A DNA stretch of 64,000 nt from Gracilaria domingensis (Eukaryota > Rhodophyta > Florideophyceae > Gracilariales > Gracilariaceae): the NCBI GenBank assembly GCA_022539475.1, contig VCMS01000116.1:62001-126000 (forward strand), written 5' to 3'. The position numbers and the translations under genes were made by a program. Each line of letters begins with the position of its first letter. The stretch's first letter is position 1. The notes beneath the pieces are model-generated. The model was not told the origin of the DNA. It did no database searches and worked only from the letters and a program-made list of their open reading frames with translations. This document shows, in pieces, positions 1 through 11,683 of the stretch.

Positions 1-3000
1 GTTGGTGTGTCTCGTCGCGTTCGTTGTGGCGATATATTCCGCCTCCGTTGTCGACAGCGCGATGAAATTTTGCTTGCGGGACTCCCAGGAAACCGGTGCG
101 CCCCGATAAGATGTATATTGCCGCAAATGGAGCGACGGTCTTTAGAATTAGCGGAGTCAGCGTCGCTTTAGGCTTAAAGATGCGGCGGTTTTGGTACTGG
201 GTTTGAGTGTTTGAACAGGGGACCATGAGTTCGTGTGCCCTTGAAGTATCTGAGAAGTGATTTCAGCGATTGTCTGTGATGCTGTTGTGGTTGATTCATG
301 TGTTGAGCTAGATGGTTTGTTGCGTACATGATGTCCGGCCGGGTGCTGTCTGCTATATAACGAATCTCGCCCAGTATTTGTCTGAACTCGGATGCTTCCG
401 TTTTGCTCAGAAGAGGTGTTGCGTCTTGTTCATCAAGTGGTTTAAGGTTGTTGTATGGGGTACATGTCGGGGTTGCAAAGGTCCATTTTCGTTTGTACTA
501 GTAGTGAATCGATTGCATCTGGCTGTGAGACGTGAACATGACCTTCTTGTGTGTATCGCATTGACCAGTTGAGGAATGGTGTAGGTCCACCTAGGCGTTT
601 GATGTTGTACTTGGCAAGTAACTGTTTGTGGAGGTCATCGATCGTTCTGTGTTTGACGCCAGTACTAGGAAGTTTTCGATTGTAGTGCTAACCACGGTGC
701 ATCCTTTGTCCGTTGTTTTGGTGTATAGGCAAGGATCGTGTTGGGATGGTTTGAACTGGAGAGCTGCTATGAATTTTTGAAGTCCATGGTTGTAGTATTA
801 TGCGGCTGGAGAGGATCCGTAAAGATTGCCGGTGAGTAGCTCGTAGCGTCCTTCGTGGTTGTAATGACCCTCAAAAGTTGGAATTTGTTGGACATATACA
901 GGTTTGTCATGTTGGTATGTTTCGTGTAGGTACGCTGATTTGATATGGAAATGCTCAATAGGATATTGGTGAGTTGTGTGAAGCGCGAGTAACATGCGTT
1001 GGGTAGTGCGATTTGCTGTGTAGGTTGTGCGATGTTCGGGGTTAAAATGTAGGCCTGGTTTCATCAGATCGCCCCTGAGGTTACATCGAGCTTTACGCTA
1101 CGTGATAGCTCCTTTTGGCTGAGCGCGTGTAGCGGTATAGCATCATCATGGGTATGACCGCTTCTGGTATGGGCACAAATGATTTATCCAGCCATTTGAT
1201 GCTGTTGTGTTGGTTTATGTTCCGAAGTTCTGTGTCATGTGCTTCTTTCCACAGCGGTGCGTCGGGGGTACTGTCTTGCTTGCTTTAAGTTTTTCGGCGG
1301 AGGGGTTTCAATTTAGATTGTGACTGGCAGCGTGTGTGGTACTTGTGTTTTCACTTTGAGCGCATGAGCTAGGGATACCCTGGGGTCTGTTGCGCTGTGG
1401 TATGGTCGGAAGTCTGTTGCTCGAATTTGTTGATATTGGTTATTGTCGAGATTGAGAACGATGACGTGGATGTGCGAGTTACCGCACATATATCGGGCGG
1501 GGTGTGATCGTGGTTGCAGTTTCTTCTTGGGAGCATAGAAGGGTATTATTCCTTGTTGGCCAAACGCAAGACGTGTCTTATTCTCGGTTTGGATCCGTAC
1601 CACATGTGATACGGTGAAGTATTGATACTGTTATGGTGGAGGAGGTTGTACTTGAATATTGTATCTCTGGCTGCATCTTCCCAGTATATGTCTGGAAGTC
1701 TGGCTGCCGTCAGTAGCGCCCGTGCTGATTCCAGGACTGTGCGACTGAACCGTTCTGTGATTGCGTTTTTTGTGGTTGATGTGGGCTACGCAGATGATGG
1801 TGAACTTTGTGTTTGTTGTAGATTGCGTTCATTGTTTTGGACGTGTATTCCTTGGCATTTTCCGTACGAAAGTGGCTAAGCGGATGTTGCATACGTTGTC
1901 TGATGTGGTGCAGTGTCGTGTCGATGTAGAGTAGGATATCCTTCCTGTCTTTGACGAAATGCGCAAACGCGTAGCGGCTTGTGGCACAGATGAGTGTCAG
2001 TATGTCGTTGTTTCCATGAGTGGAAGTAGCGAATATTGGCCTTCATGTGTCTGAGCTGAAGTAAGCTCTCGTGGGATAATTGTGTGTTGCAGGACGGTGG
2101 GGTGCCTGGTGGAGTTCAGCGACGTTGCATGCCGTGCAGGTGAGTATTGTATCTGGTGCTATTGTGGCAGGCATGCCTGGTATGAGGCGGTGTTTTGCCG
2201 TGAACGCAAGTTTTGTCGGATTTGCATGGTTGAGTTAAATGTGCCAGTTGTGAGTTTGAAGTTGTATGTTTGATCTTTTTCGTTGGATGATGGGATTAGT
2301 AAGCTTGTGGATTGGTGTGGGGGATGGGGCTGATTTGGACTGACTCGTAATTGGGAGGGGAGTTTGCTTTGGTTTCTTGACGTGAATGTTGGGTGTGATT
2401 GTGGGTGTGTGTTGTTTTGTTCGTGGAGGTTTACGCGAAATGGTTCGTACTGTAAGAGAATTGGGTTTTTCTAGGGCGGTACACGTAAATTCGTATCGGT
2501 GATTCCTCCATTGTGCTTTGGCAATGACTGTTGGTAGTGTTTGTCTTGTGTTGACAATGCCACCTTTGTTTGGCTGTAAATTTCACTACGCTACAGCGGC
2601 TGGCCAGGTCATGAACTGAGAGGAGGTTGTGCTTGATGTGGCTGTCTGCCAATGCATACGTTTTGATTGTGTGGTTATTCTTGAGCGGGCGGATGTGCAG
2701 GGTTCCATGGTGCGTGCACTTGCTCTGCTGTTCCGTTGCACTGTGGGTCAGTGTGGGGAATGAAACCGGTGTCATTGTGTGAGTGGATGTCGTGATATGT
2801 GAAGGGTGTGCTCCACTGTCTAGGATATACGTACCCGTGCTTTCCGTGTCTGCCTCCGACGTGAAGTCGACTGGTGGGGGAGGGGGGGGGCGAGGGGTGG
2901 CAAGAGCTGTGCTGGCTGCATCTGGTACGGTTGTTGATGGTGCGGCAGATGTGCTGGCTGATAACCCTAGGGGTTCAATGCAAGATTGGCTCGGAGGTGG

Positions 3001-3380
3001 ATGTTATTGGGATGGCGTGAGTCGAGACACTGTGCATTAGTGTGCTGCGGTGGTGGCCGATAAAAAGCTTATGGTGGTAATGAGTGAAACTGGCACGGTT
3101 TGCCCGTAAATGGTGGGCGGTTTTTTGGGAGGGTTGTAATTCCGGTAGGGTCGGTGTTGATATATGTAACGACCGTAGATCGCGGTGATTGGTGGTGGCG
3201 GTTTAGTTCTGGAAGATGCTTTCTCTATATTGCTTGAATCGTTGTAGAGCTCTTTGAACTTTCGTGTGAATTTCTGGGCTGTGGATGGCTTTCGAGAAGA
3301 GAATTGGAACTAAATATTGGATTGTGCTGAGTGATGTTCAAGTTCTGCTATTAGAAAGTCTACTTTGGTAGTATGGTCTT
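1..3380 (-). mobile_element. Old Ty1/copia retrotransposon fossil, pol part (runs off the left edge)
   Basis: Minus-strand reading shows, from high to low coordinates, worn copia domains. Around 2430-2780 is a protease/pre-integrase zone with LLSVHDLA. Around 1710-1890 is integrase core with RTENAKEYTS and an NGSVAQ stretch (compare NGVAER in live copies). Around 1313-1603 is the integrase tail. Around 798-1064 is reverse transcriptase with FHIKSAYLHETYQ. This protease-integrase-RT order is that of Ty1/copia. The element is heavily broken (many breaks) and old. Its gag end lies on the far side of the younger copia insertion, at 10673-11300, so the two parts were once continuous. The RNase H end and one LTR lie outside the window. 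Confidence 0.8.
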
Positions 3381-3701
3381 TGTCAGCGCTGTGAGCGCTG
3401 TGAGCCCAATCAAAGCTGTCGTCCTTCTTGTTGGACGACAGCAGCGATCGAGCTCACCAGAGATCAACAGGGAGCTCACAGACCGCGCGGTCTGTGAGCT
3501 CCGTAGAGCTTATGACAGGAAGACGCTCGCGCGCGAAGGAAGAGAAGCAGAGGAAAATAGTTTGGTATAGTTTCTTTATTCAAAAGTAAAGAAGCTACTT
3601 GGGCGCGAAGAGACGCACCCTACCAGACTACACTCTTGTTCTACCGCGTCTACTTTGATTGTACAAAGTAGTTCCCGTGCTGCGCTTGCGTTTACACGAC
3701 A
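3381..3701 (+). repeat. 5' LTR of the younger copia element
   Basis: Starts TG and ends CA, matching 10352-10672 along its whole 321 bp with about 8 substitutions. It is rich in symmetry: a hairpin at 3415-3442 (arms GCTGTCGTCC), a perfect 32-bp palindrome at 3471-3502 (arm GGAGCTCACAGACCGC), and a hairpin at 3650-3671 (CTACTTTG arms). TTCTTTATTC at about 3570 may belong to the polyadenylation zone (inference). Confidence 0.95.
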
Positions 3702-3763
3702 ATCCGGATTCGTAGACGTTGACGCAGTACCCATTCCTCACGTTCACTTGTGACTCACGCACG

Positions 3764-5587
3764 ATGTCTTCCTCCACTCGTTCACAGACAACGGCTACTA
3801 CCGCTAAATATGATCGTATTAAGCGCTCGGTAACTGTCGTTGAGCCGACTACCGAACTTGGTCATCAGCTCCGAGACGTTGCCAACTTCACTCTTTCCAT
3901 GTACCCCGTTCTGGATGACTCTGGCTCCGCAATTATCCTTACCGCTGCGCGTAAAGAAGAAATCGAGGCCACTCTCAAAGGATTCCTACCATCTCCTGAG
4001 AGTACACTTACTCCAGCATTCTTCAACGCTCCTCTCTTCCCGGTACAATTGATTAGTGATGTCGCTGCTATTTACGATTTGGATGAAGTACCTGCAGGAA
4101 TAATATCCTCTCTCCATCTTGAATCTCGTGAAACGTCCAATCGCTCTTTGGTTACCCATATTTGGTTCATGCATTTCCTGGACGCCTCTTTTGAAACCAT
4201 GAAGGCTGGCGTCGATCTCTATCGTCGTAGTCGTTCTGCTTCTCGACTTAATGAGGCTACCACTCCGACTCAGAACAATCAGGAACCTGGTGAAAATCTT
4301 ACGGACATTCTGCCCCCACCTGCATCTCATGTTGATGCAGCCCCGCACCGTCATAACGTTCCTCCTGCTGAAGACCACCATGTTGCTCCCCCGCGTGCCG
4401 AAGCTCGTCCATCGCATTCCGACAACGTAGCAAACGCTCCTGCCCCTGTTACGTCAAGTGAGACTGCCCGCAATGGCTACAATGCCGAGGACACGCGCAA
4501 GGCAAGTTATGTCTCACAGCATTTCAAAGACAACCGCTTCACGGGAGGTCTGTCTCAGTCCATCGAGCTTGCTCTGCGCGACTACAATATATGTGCTCGC
4601 GAGCATCGCTTGACTTCTTCGCAGAAAGCCGACTACTTCGTGAACGTACTTGATGGCCCCGCCCGTACGTTCTTCTTTCAAAACGCTCGTGATGATATGT
4701 CCTTCGATCAAATGGCTGCCATGATGACCGCCGAGTACAACAGCAACGCCCGTCAGCTTCAAGTCTACAGCATTCAGAATACTCTCCGTATTGAGAAAGT
4801 AATGGACGAGAACGAACTCACATCTCACTCCGAAGGTCTCACGAAGGTGGTCACAATGATAAAAGAACTCTCTCCACAGTGTCCCCCGCACTTCAGATCT
4901 GAAGACCATAAGATTGGCTACCTTCGCAAGGCCGTCCTTGGTGTTGACTGGTCGAAACTTCCTATCAGCAACATTGTGACTTCCAAGTACACATTCAATG
5001 GTTTCATCACGGCCCTCAGGGAGAATCTCCAACTAGAGGAAGAGATCAAGGAGGTTGCTCGGAAGACAGAGACTCACGTTATTGACGAAGACACTCTGTA
5101 CCAACAGTATGGTAGAAACCCGAAGTTCGTCCGCAAGCATCTGCCCCGCAATAACGCTAGAGCATTTGGTCGTTCCTCCTGCTTTCAATCTCTCCCACGA
5201 ACGTTTGAAGAAAGTCGTCGTCGCAACGAATGCCATAGGTGCCATGCTCCCTGGCAACTAGGAGATCGCTGCAAGCCTGGTGCAGTCCGTAATCACATCC
5301 GCCAGCGTATCAAGAGCGGGGAGCCTGCAGTTCACATCGTCTCTGATCTCGTCCTGGCAATGGACGGAGAGAACACACACGCAGTCGAAGACGTAAAGAA
5401 AACTGACGTCGATGACAATGATACTGCAGAGGTCCGCCTGTTCGACGAGCTCACGGGCGATGCAAACCCCGGAAACCCACCAGATATTGAGGCTATAGAC
5501 CAAGATTGGTTCACCAACCACCTTTCTGCCTCAATGGCTAACAATGTCGGGAAGGTTTTGGCACCTCAGTCGCAGGATTTTCGTTAG
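3764..5587 (+). CDS. gag of the younger copia element
   Basis: An open frame of 607 residues from the first ATG (MSSSTRSQ...); the frame is open a little further upstream from a TTG. The N-terminal third is charged and proline-rich. The central part (around YVSQHFKDNRFTGGL to EEEIKEVARK) has the helical look of a copia capsid domain. Near the C-terminus a cysteine cluster, CHRCHAPWQLGDRC, resembles a single nucleic-acid-binding knuckle but does not fit the canonical CX2CX4HX4C spacing. The acidic tail ends before pol. The product would form the particle that packages element RNA. The frame itself looks whole. Confidence 0.85.
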   Translation: MSSSTRSQTTATTAKYDRIKRSVTVVEPTTELGHQLRDVANFTLSMYPVLDDSGSAIILTAARKEEIEATLKGFLPSPESTLTPAFFNAPLFPVQLISDVAAIYDLDEVPAGIISSLHLESRETSNRSLVTHIWFMHFLDASFETMKAGVDLYRRSRSASRLNEATTPTQNNQEPGENLTDILPPPASHVDAAPHRHNVPPAEDHHVAPPRAEARPSHSDNVANAPAPVTSSETARNGYNAEDTRKASYVSQHFKDNRFTGGLSQSIELALRDYNICAREHRLTSSQKADYFVNVLDGPARTFFFQNARDDMSFDQMAAMMTAEYNSNARQLQVYSIQNTLRIEKVMDENELTSHSEGLTKVVTMIKELSPQCPPHFRSEDHKIGYLRKAVLGVDWSKLPISNIVTSKYTFNGFITALRENLQLEEEIKEVARKTETHVIDEDTLYQQYGRNPKFVRKHLPRNNARAFGRSSCFQSLPRTFEESRRRNECHRCHAPWQLGDRCKPGAVRNHIRQRIKSGEPAVHIVSDLVLAMDGENTHAVEDVKKTDVDDNDTAEVRLFDELTGDANPGNPPDIEAIDQDWFTNHLSASMANNVGKVLAPQSQDFR

Positions 5588-5689
5588 GGCGCCGTAGTAC
5601 ACAGCCTCAACTACGCCGCCCATGCCGATGGGTAGCTTCACACCGAAGTGCTCTACCGAGGCGCAAACCCGCAAAGGACGCAACTGAAG

Positions 5690-8600
5690 TGAATATAAGC
5701 CACATCCATGTAGCAAATCTCTCTCACGCTCGCAATCGCTCCCGACTGCATGGATTCTGTGTCGACATTGGCGCCCCTCGTTCTGTCGTTGAACTAAGGA
5801 GCTCAGACGCATCTTCGCCAGAATTCGTCTCCCTCTCCCAAAGCTTGACCGCTTGCCATCCTGTACACGCTTCAGGTTCGCAGACGCTTCATTCGAATCC
5901 ATTGGCCAGATCACGTTGCTCCTCGATACCCCTCCCGACGTCCCCACCATCTTCGTGACCATGGACGTTGTCCAAGCCGACATCCCGGCCCTTCTTGGCA
6001 TGGACGTATTGGATCGAGAGTCTTTAATCGCCGACACGGTGGCAAATCGCCTGACATATCGCGAACGCGTCACGAATGAAGACGGTACGGATCAATATGT
6101 CGATAACTGGTCCATTCCACTTTACAGGGCTAAGAGTGGGCATGTTTTCGTAGCCATACGCTTTCCTTCGAAGATATATTTCACGAGAGCCCAACTCCAC
6201 AAGTTGCATCGGCAATTCTTCCACCCCTCCGTCTCGAAGCTATTCAACCTTATCAAGAAGGCGAGGCCAGAGGAAGCCACACCTGAAACCTTGACAACCC
6301 TAAAGGACCTCACCAAACGATGCGACCCTTGTCAAAGGATTCAGAACGCACCGACACGATTCGTGTCTCCCTCGGAGCCGAAAATGTACGCTTGAATGAA
6401 CGTGTACTAATAGACATTATGTACATTGACGGAAAACCACTCCTACATGTCGTTGACGAGGCCCTCCACTTCTCTGCCGCAGCGTTCTTGCCAGACTTCT
6501 CCACGAAGACTATCTGGAGAAAGATCTTACTGTGCTGGATCACGATTTATACCGGCATACCAAACCGAATGCTCGTGGACCAAGGGAGTGCCTTTGGAAA
6601 ATTATTCATCGACATTGCCTCGTTATCAAACATCCAAGTCGAAAGGACCAGTGTTGAAGCACATTCAAGCTTGGGTATCGGCGAGAGATATCACCAACCT
6701 TTGCTACAGACGTATCGCAAGATAATGGTACAAGACTCTCGCACCGAGCCAGACGTAGCTTTGGCCGCCGCCGTCAAGTCAATGAACGACACGCTTGGGC
6801 CTGAAGGTTTAGTCCCGTCCGCACTTGTGTTCGGTGAATATCCACCAGTCCATACCGGCTCAGAAACCCCAGACCCTCGAGCTACTTTGGCCAGCCGCGC
6901 CAGAATCGCAGCACGCAGCAATTGCTCGTAACGAAATGCAAAAGTGCATGACCAAACTGCGACTGGAAAGAGCCCTGCGACACAGAACTCCACGTGCTGC
7001 TGATCAAATGTACCAAGCAGGGAATAAAGTCCTCGTCTGGAGGGAGAAGGTCGTAGAAAATCGCATCGGCGAATGGATGGGCCCCTTCATCGTTGATGCC
7101 GTTGACGACTCGAAGAAACTTGTCTACGTCCAAGACGTGCAAATTGGAGCTGCTAAACCCTTTGGCTTAGCGCAGATTAAGCGATACTATGAACCTGAAA
7201 CGCTTGCAAACTCCTTCTTCACTGATCTGCACGGTTCCCTATTCTCCTTCCAATCACCTGACGAAGTGTACTGCCATCTAACTGAGATACTAGATAAGAA
7301 CGACGAACGAGTTTTGTCAAAGGAGATGGATGCCGCCAAACGGGCTGAAATTCAGGGACTCTTGCAACGAGGCACATTCAAGATAATTCTCCGCGAAGAA
7401 GTCCCAAAGAATGCCGACATCCTTCCAGGGAGATTTGTATTCACTATCAAGTCAACCGAAGACGGGAAGGTCAAGTATAGAGCCAGATATGTCATAGGTG
7501 GACACCGTGATAAGTTGAAGAACATGATGGTCCACAACTCTGCAACCTTTCAGCCGCAGTCTATTCGTCTACTCCTTGCTCTCGCCGCCCTTCATGGCTT
7601 CAACGTGTGGACCTCAGACATCCGACAAGCATATTTACAATCTGCGGAAGCCCTTTCACGTGACGTGTTCATTACCAAACCCGTTCCCGAGTTCGAGCTA
7701 AGCCCCAACCAATGCCTTCAGCTCCTCAAACCACTGTATGGCCTCTGTGAGTCTGGCGAGCTGTGGTACAAGACCCTTGACGATCACCACCGAAATGATC
7801 TTCGTATGACTTCCTTGAGCTCCGATCCTGCTCTTTACGTCATGATGAGAGAACGCTTATTGAAAGGCTTATCAGGCTGCTACGTCGACGACTGAATACG
7901 ATCTGGCGACGAAGAGTTCAAGACCTTGTGCGACATCAGCAAGAAGAAATTCCAAATGAAAGAAGAGCAATATCTACCGAGTCCCTTCACCGGCTTCAAT
8001 TTGTCACGCAATCCTGACGGCACAATTAGTATGGACCAACATGGATATCTCCGAAAGTTAGAAGAACTTGATCTTACCGCAAGCTTTACATCTTTTCGTT
8101 CCATGCGAATGAAGCTCGCTTGGCTTGCTAATTCACGACCCGACTGTCTTTTTGAGATATCGCAACTTGCGCAAGTTACAGATGAGATGTTCAACAGGAA
8201 TCCTGCGGTACTCATAACGCAGCTTAACCGAACCGTCCGATATGCTAAGTCAAACCCGGTTGCAATCCAGTTCCCGCCTTTGGACCCAACTTCTATTCGA
8301 GTCATCCGATATTCTGATTCCTCATTCGCTAACAACGCTGACTTGTCGTCTCAGCTAGAACACATCTGTCTGACTGGTGATCGAACTGGAAAGGTAATTC
8401 CAATCAGCTTCAAATCTTATAAGTCTAGACGCGTAACCCGATCGGCAATGGCTGGCGAAGTTATTGCATTTTCGGATCTCTTTGACATTGCTGCAACTCT
8501 TGCCGAAAAACTGCAAATGATTCTTCACCGCAATGTTCCCGTGCACCTACTTACGGACAGTAAGTCCTTGTTAGATGTAATCTCAAAAGGTTCGCGCACA

Positions 8601-8801
8601 TCGGAGAAGCGGATGATGCTGGACATCGCTGCAGCTCGAGAAGGTTTTAAATCAAAGGTTATTTCTGACATTGGGTTTGTGCGCAGCTCCCTAAATATTG
8701 CTGATGGTTTAACCAAGAGAATGCAACAGGCCAGTTTGCGCAACCTTCTCCTATCTGGATTACTGTCGATTACTCCGGAGCAATGGATAATTCGTGAATG
8801 A
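5690..8801 (+). pseudogene. pol region of the younger copia element (protease, integrase, RT, RNase H)
   Basis: Domains in order: a retropepsin-like zone about 5740-6050 (FCVDIGAPRSVV, later PALLGMDVLDRE); an integrase zone about 6180-6930 (HQF..., then DIMYIDGKPLLHVVDEA and VDQGSAFGKLF); copia reverse transcriptase about 7280-8000 (RYRARYVIGGHRDK-like fingers, WTSDIRQAYLQS, the YVDD catalytic box); and RNase H about 8290-8790 (YSDSSFANNAD, LLTDSKSLLDVI, NIADGLTKRM). Integrase before RT makes it copia rather than gypsy. The region is broken (about four breaks) and so is treated as a fossil. Confidence 0.88.
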
Positions 8802-8812
8802 AAGGTCTGTCT

Positions 8813-9801
8813 TTACTGTTTTTTCGAATCATACACTTCGCGCACTTCCGCTACATACGCTTTCTTGGAATCTTCATCTCCACAACATGCCCGCAGAGCT
8901 CCTTCTGATAAGTGCAATGCGTGCCGTTCCTCGCTATCAATAATTTCACGGTGGACACCGTCCACCATGATACAGTGATCCACGAGGTTGCGCACTCGAA
9001 CCCGTACAAGATATATCCCGTACGTGAACCAATCCAAGCAAATCGGTTCTTATCGAACGCTGGACACGTAATCTTCCTCATGTTGATTCCACCTGCAATT
9101 CTGTGAAGAACCCGCTGCAAACTCCCGATCGACCGATAACATCCGCCGTCTCTCGCCAGCACCGCCTGCACCTTCTTCCCAACATATAAACCACGCAACC
9201 TCACTACCGCATTCGCCACCGACTGGAACAAACACAACCCCTTCCTCACGCTTCGAATCATCGGCCCCGCATCCGCCTTCAAGAAATGTTTTGCCGTCGC
9301 GCTTGAACCCCTCGCTCCTGGACCCACTTTCGTTGGAGAAAAACCTGGATTCTTCACACACCAGTCAATCACCTTATTTCTTATCACAACACCTGCACGC
9401 CGACGATAACCACGATGAATCCGTGGTTTGGGCGGCAGCGGCATGCTTTTTGATCTTGCCAGGCCGGTTTCTGCAGTCACTGTGAATCCCACGTTTTGCC
9501 AACCACGGCTTTGCAGAGTGTCAATATCGACGGGAAACATTGACTCCGTCCCATTTTTTGACGATGAAATTGCCACGAAATGACCCTTGCTGACCTTCTT
9601 TTTCGTCTTCGTTCCATCCCAGGCCATGAATTTCTCGATGCCCCATCGCTCTTCCGCCGCAATGCCTCCCTCTCCCGCACCCGCAGCCTTTCTGACCCGA
9701 CTCGTATTCGCCGCCCTCTTTGGTCCCTTCCTTGAAACCTGGGCACCCCTCGGTGCCTTCGTCGCAAGCCGTCGTGCCCCGCCCCCGCTACGGTCCGACA
9801 T
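8813..9801 (-). pseudogene. Antisense accessory reading region inside the copia element, possibly cysteine-peptidase-like
   Basis: Between the RNase H stop and the 3' LTR the coding signal switches strand. The main frame is 316 residues from an ATG at 9801. Its N-terminus is basic and nucleolar-like (ATKAPRGAQVSRKGPKRAA). Later it contains GLCLFQSVANAVVRLRG, which resembles the catalytic-cysteine helix of papain-fold/OTU-type peptidases (a Cys in a C-F-x-S/A-x-A-N pattern). The locus does not look fully intact (about one break). It is unlike gag or pol and is probably cargo of the element rather than a host gene, because it lies inside the LTR-bounded unit. A TATA-like ATAAATAG lies on the same strand near 10050. 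Function is inferred only; it may simply be a DNA-binding accessory protein. Confidence 0.5.
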
Positions 9802-10340
9802 TTCCCACAGGAAGTAGACTCTGCAAGTGATCGGTTTCGCTCTGCACTAGCGGGACGCGGCGTTATCTGATAGAGTCTAGCCGGTGCCTGGCGTTGCTAG
9901 CCAAAAACACTGCGGAAGTCGCCCTTCGTGCGGTCAGTCGAACCGCTGCGAAAATCGTGCCGCTCGTCTTTTGGTCGCTGGAGCCTACAGTTTTCGGTTC
10001 AGAGCGCTGCCCACTCCGCGAGACCTAGTGAAGTGATGCCCCATGCACCTATTTATGCTTTGGCTCCTAAGCTCTAGCCGTGGTGTTTTGTAACGGTTCG
10101 CTTCGAGCTGTGCCTTCTTTTCGTTCCCGCTCCATCCCTGTCGCCATGCAGCCCTATATTTGTCGCACACAAACATCATGCTGCACTGCCCGCTTCTTGT
10201 TTTCCTTCGTAACGCTCTACCTTCTCAAGCAGCCTACTATTCTACCTCGAACACATATTTACTAGTCGCACTTTACGCCGCCGTAGCGCTCGCCTCATCG
10301 CAACGTCGCTTGCTCCCTTCGTCCTAGCTCTACTCCTGTT

Positions 10341-10351
10341 GATGGAAGGAG
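10341..10351 (+). other. Polypurine tract of the younger copia element
   Basis: GATGGAAGGAG lies directly against the first base of the 3' LTR, where second-strand priming normally starts in LTR elements. Confidence 0.6.
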
Positions 10352-10672
10352 TGTCAGCGCTGTGAGCGCTGTGAGCCCAATCAAAGCTGTCGTTCTTCTC
10401 GTTGGACGACAGCAGCGATCGAGCTCACCAGAGATCAACAGGGAGCTCACAGACCCCGCGGTCTGTGAGCTCCGTAGAGCTTATGACAGGAAGACGCTCG
10501 CGCGCGAAGGAAGAGAAGCAGAGAACAATAGTTTGGTATAGTTTCTTTATTCAAAAGTAAAGAAGCCACTTGGGCGCAAAGAGACGCACCCTACCAGACT
10601 ACACTCTTGTTCTACCGCGTCTACTTTGATTGTACAAAGTAGTTCCCGTGCTTCGCTTGCGTTTACACGACA
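10352..10672 (+). repeat. 3' LTR of the younger copia element
   Basis: Same 321-bp sequence as 3381-3701 with about 8 substitutions. The palindrome recurs at 10442-10473 with one mismatched pair. It is followed by GTCTT (10673-10677), the copy of the five bases before the 5' LTR. Confidence 0.95.
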
Positions 10673-11300
10673 GTCTTTAGGATATTTTGCTGCTAGCATT
10701 TTTTCCCGTACTTCGTAGTAGTGTTTAATATAGTTGTCTATGTTTTGTCTTTTTCAAAGTAGATGCTCTCAGCCTCTGTTTTAAGGAAGGCGTGATCTTC
10801 TTCTCTGGTTCTGTTTACCTCTGTGATTACACGTTTAAGTACTTTAAATATGGTGGGGTCTTTGTCTGCTTTAATGATTTGACGTAAGATTTGAACAGGT
10901 ACGCTTTTCATTATGGCGTCAATAAGTGTAATGTTTTGTATATGAAGGACTTATGTATGGCTTGGTCGATTTTAATAGGTAAATTGCCGTTAAACTGTTT
11001 TGTAGCATCTAGTTTCTCGGCAATGTAGCGTATGAAGAACTGCATGTACAAGTAGTTGGAAGAGATGAACTTTAAAAGAGTGGCTGATGTAAAATGAGGT
11101 TGTTGTTGAATAATTGTATTTTGGTGCTTTGTTGTGTTTTGCCGTTTGTGATGGTTGTTAACGGTAAGGAGGGCTTGGTCGTAAAGGTAGTGTGTAGTTG
11201 CGTTGGAGAGCTGCGTATTTTGTCGTCGCAAGCCATGAGTTAGACGTGAATAGGCTTTCGTCGTGTGGTTTAGAGGGAAAAGGGTGGTAGATGGTGAATG
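10673..11300 (-). mobile_element. Old Ty1/copia fossil, gag part (right of the nested insertion)
   Basis: Minus-strand reading gives gag-like peptide, for example LLKFISSNYLYMQFFIRYIAEKL followed by the IDQAIHKSF region and a YDAIMKSVPVQILRQII-type stretch typical of copia capsid helices. Together with 1-3380 it makes one older element on the minus strand, now split by the younger copy. It is broken in several places. I could not define its outer LTR; it may end near 11300-11430. Confidence 0.6.
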
Positions 11301-11441
11301 AGCAGATTCCTTGCTATCGCGTGTGGCCCATAACCTGTGAGAGGGAGAACTCTGGTTCGTCTTCTTTACTCGTGATCTCTACGATTCCGGTCTTTTGTGC
11401 TGGCTATTCGCTACTGTAATGCTGATTGACACTTTCAGTAG

Positions 11442-11510
11442 ATACGAAAATCACATTACAGAAATTTTTTGAAACTTTCAAACATAATCTTTGTAATGTG
11501 ATTGTCGTAT
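11442..11510. repeat. Hairpin / MITE-like fold-back
   Basis: Left arm 11442-11462 (ATACGAAAATCACATTACAG) pairs with right arm 11490-11510 (GTAATGTGATTGTCGTAT) across a loop of about 27 nt, with two mismatches or slips. The AT-rich content contrasts with the sequence to the right. It could be a worn MITE or a terminator-like structure; there is no coding potential. Confidence 0.55.
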
Positions 11511-11683
11511 TTGAACAAGTCACTCAAGCAGAGCATAGGGGGTTTCTGAGGGGAAGGGTTGACCGTGCCAACCTTTCGCGCCCGGAATCTCACCGTACCA
11601 GTCTCAGCTCTCGCCTTCGGGATCTCACTGAGGCCTTCGGTCGCTGCTGGGCTCGAGCTCAAGTTCATTTCACTTTGACGCAA

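Larger units (their letters stand above)
3381..10672 (+). mobile_element. Younger Ty1/copia LTR retrotransposon, nested in the older one
   Basis: A 7.3-kb element bounded by two 321-bp LTRs beginning TGTCAGCG and ending ACACGACA, with a 5-bp target duplication GTCTT at 3376-3380 and 10673-10677. Internal parts in order are gag, protease, integrase, reverse transcriptase (YVDD) and RNase H, which is the copia order. An extra antisense region follows before the 3' LTR. A purine tract (10341-10351, GATGGAAGGAG) abuts the 3' LTR. I count about 8 differences between the LTRs (about 2.5%), so insertion is fairly recent. gag is open; pol has roughly four breaks. No standard TGG primer-binding site follows the 5' LTR, so priming may use an internal tRNA region as in some copia elements (inference). 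Confidence 0.93.

Noticed and set aside
5531-6073. 180-codon minus-strand frame within copia pol
   Set aside because: Antisense shadow of the protease/integrase zone.
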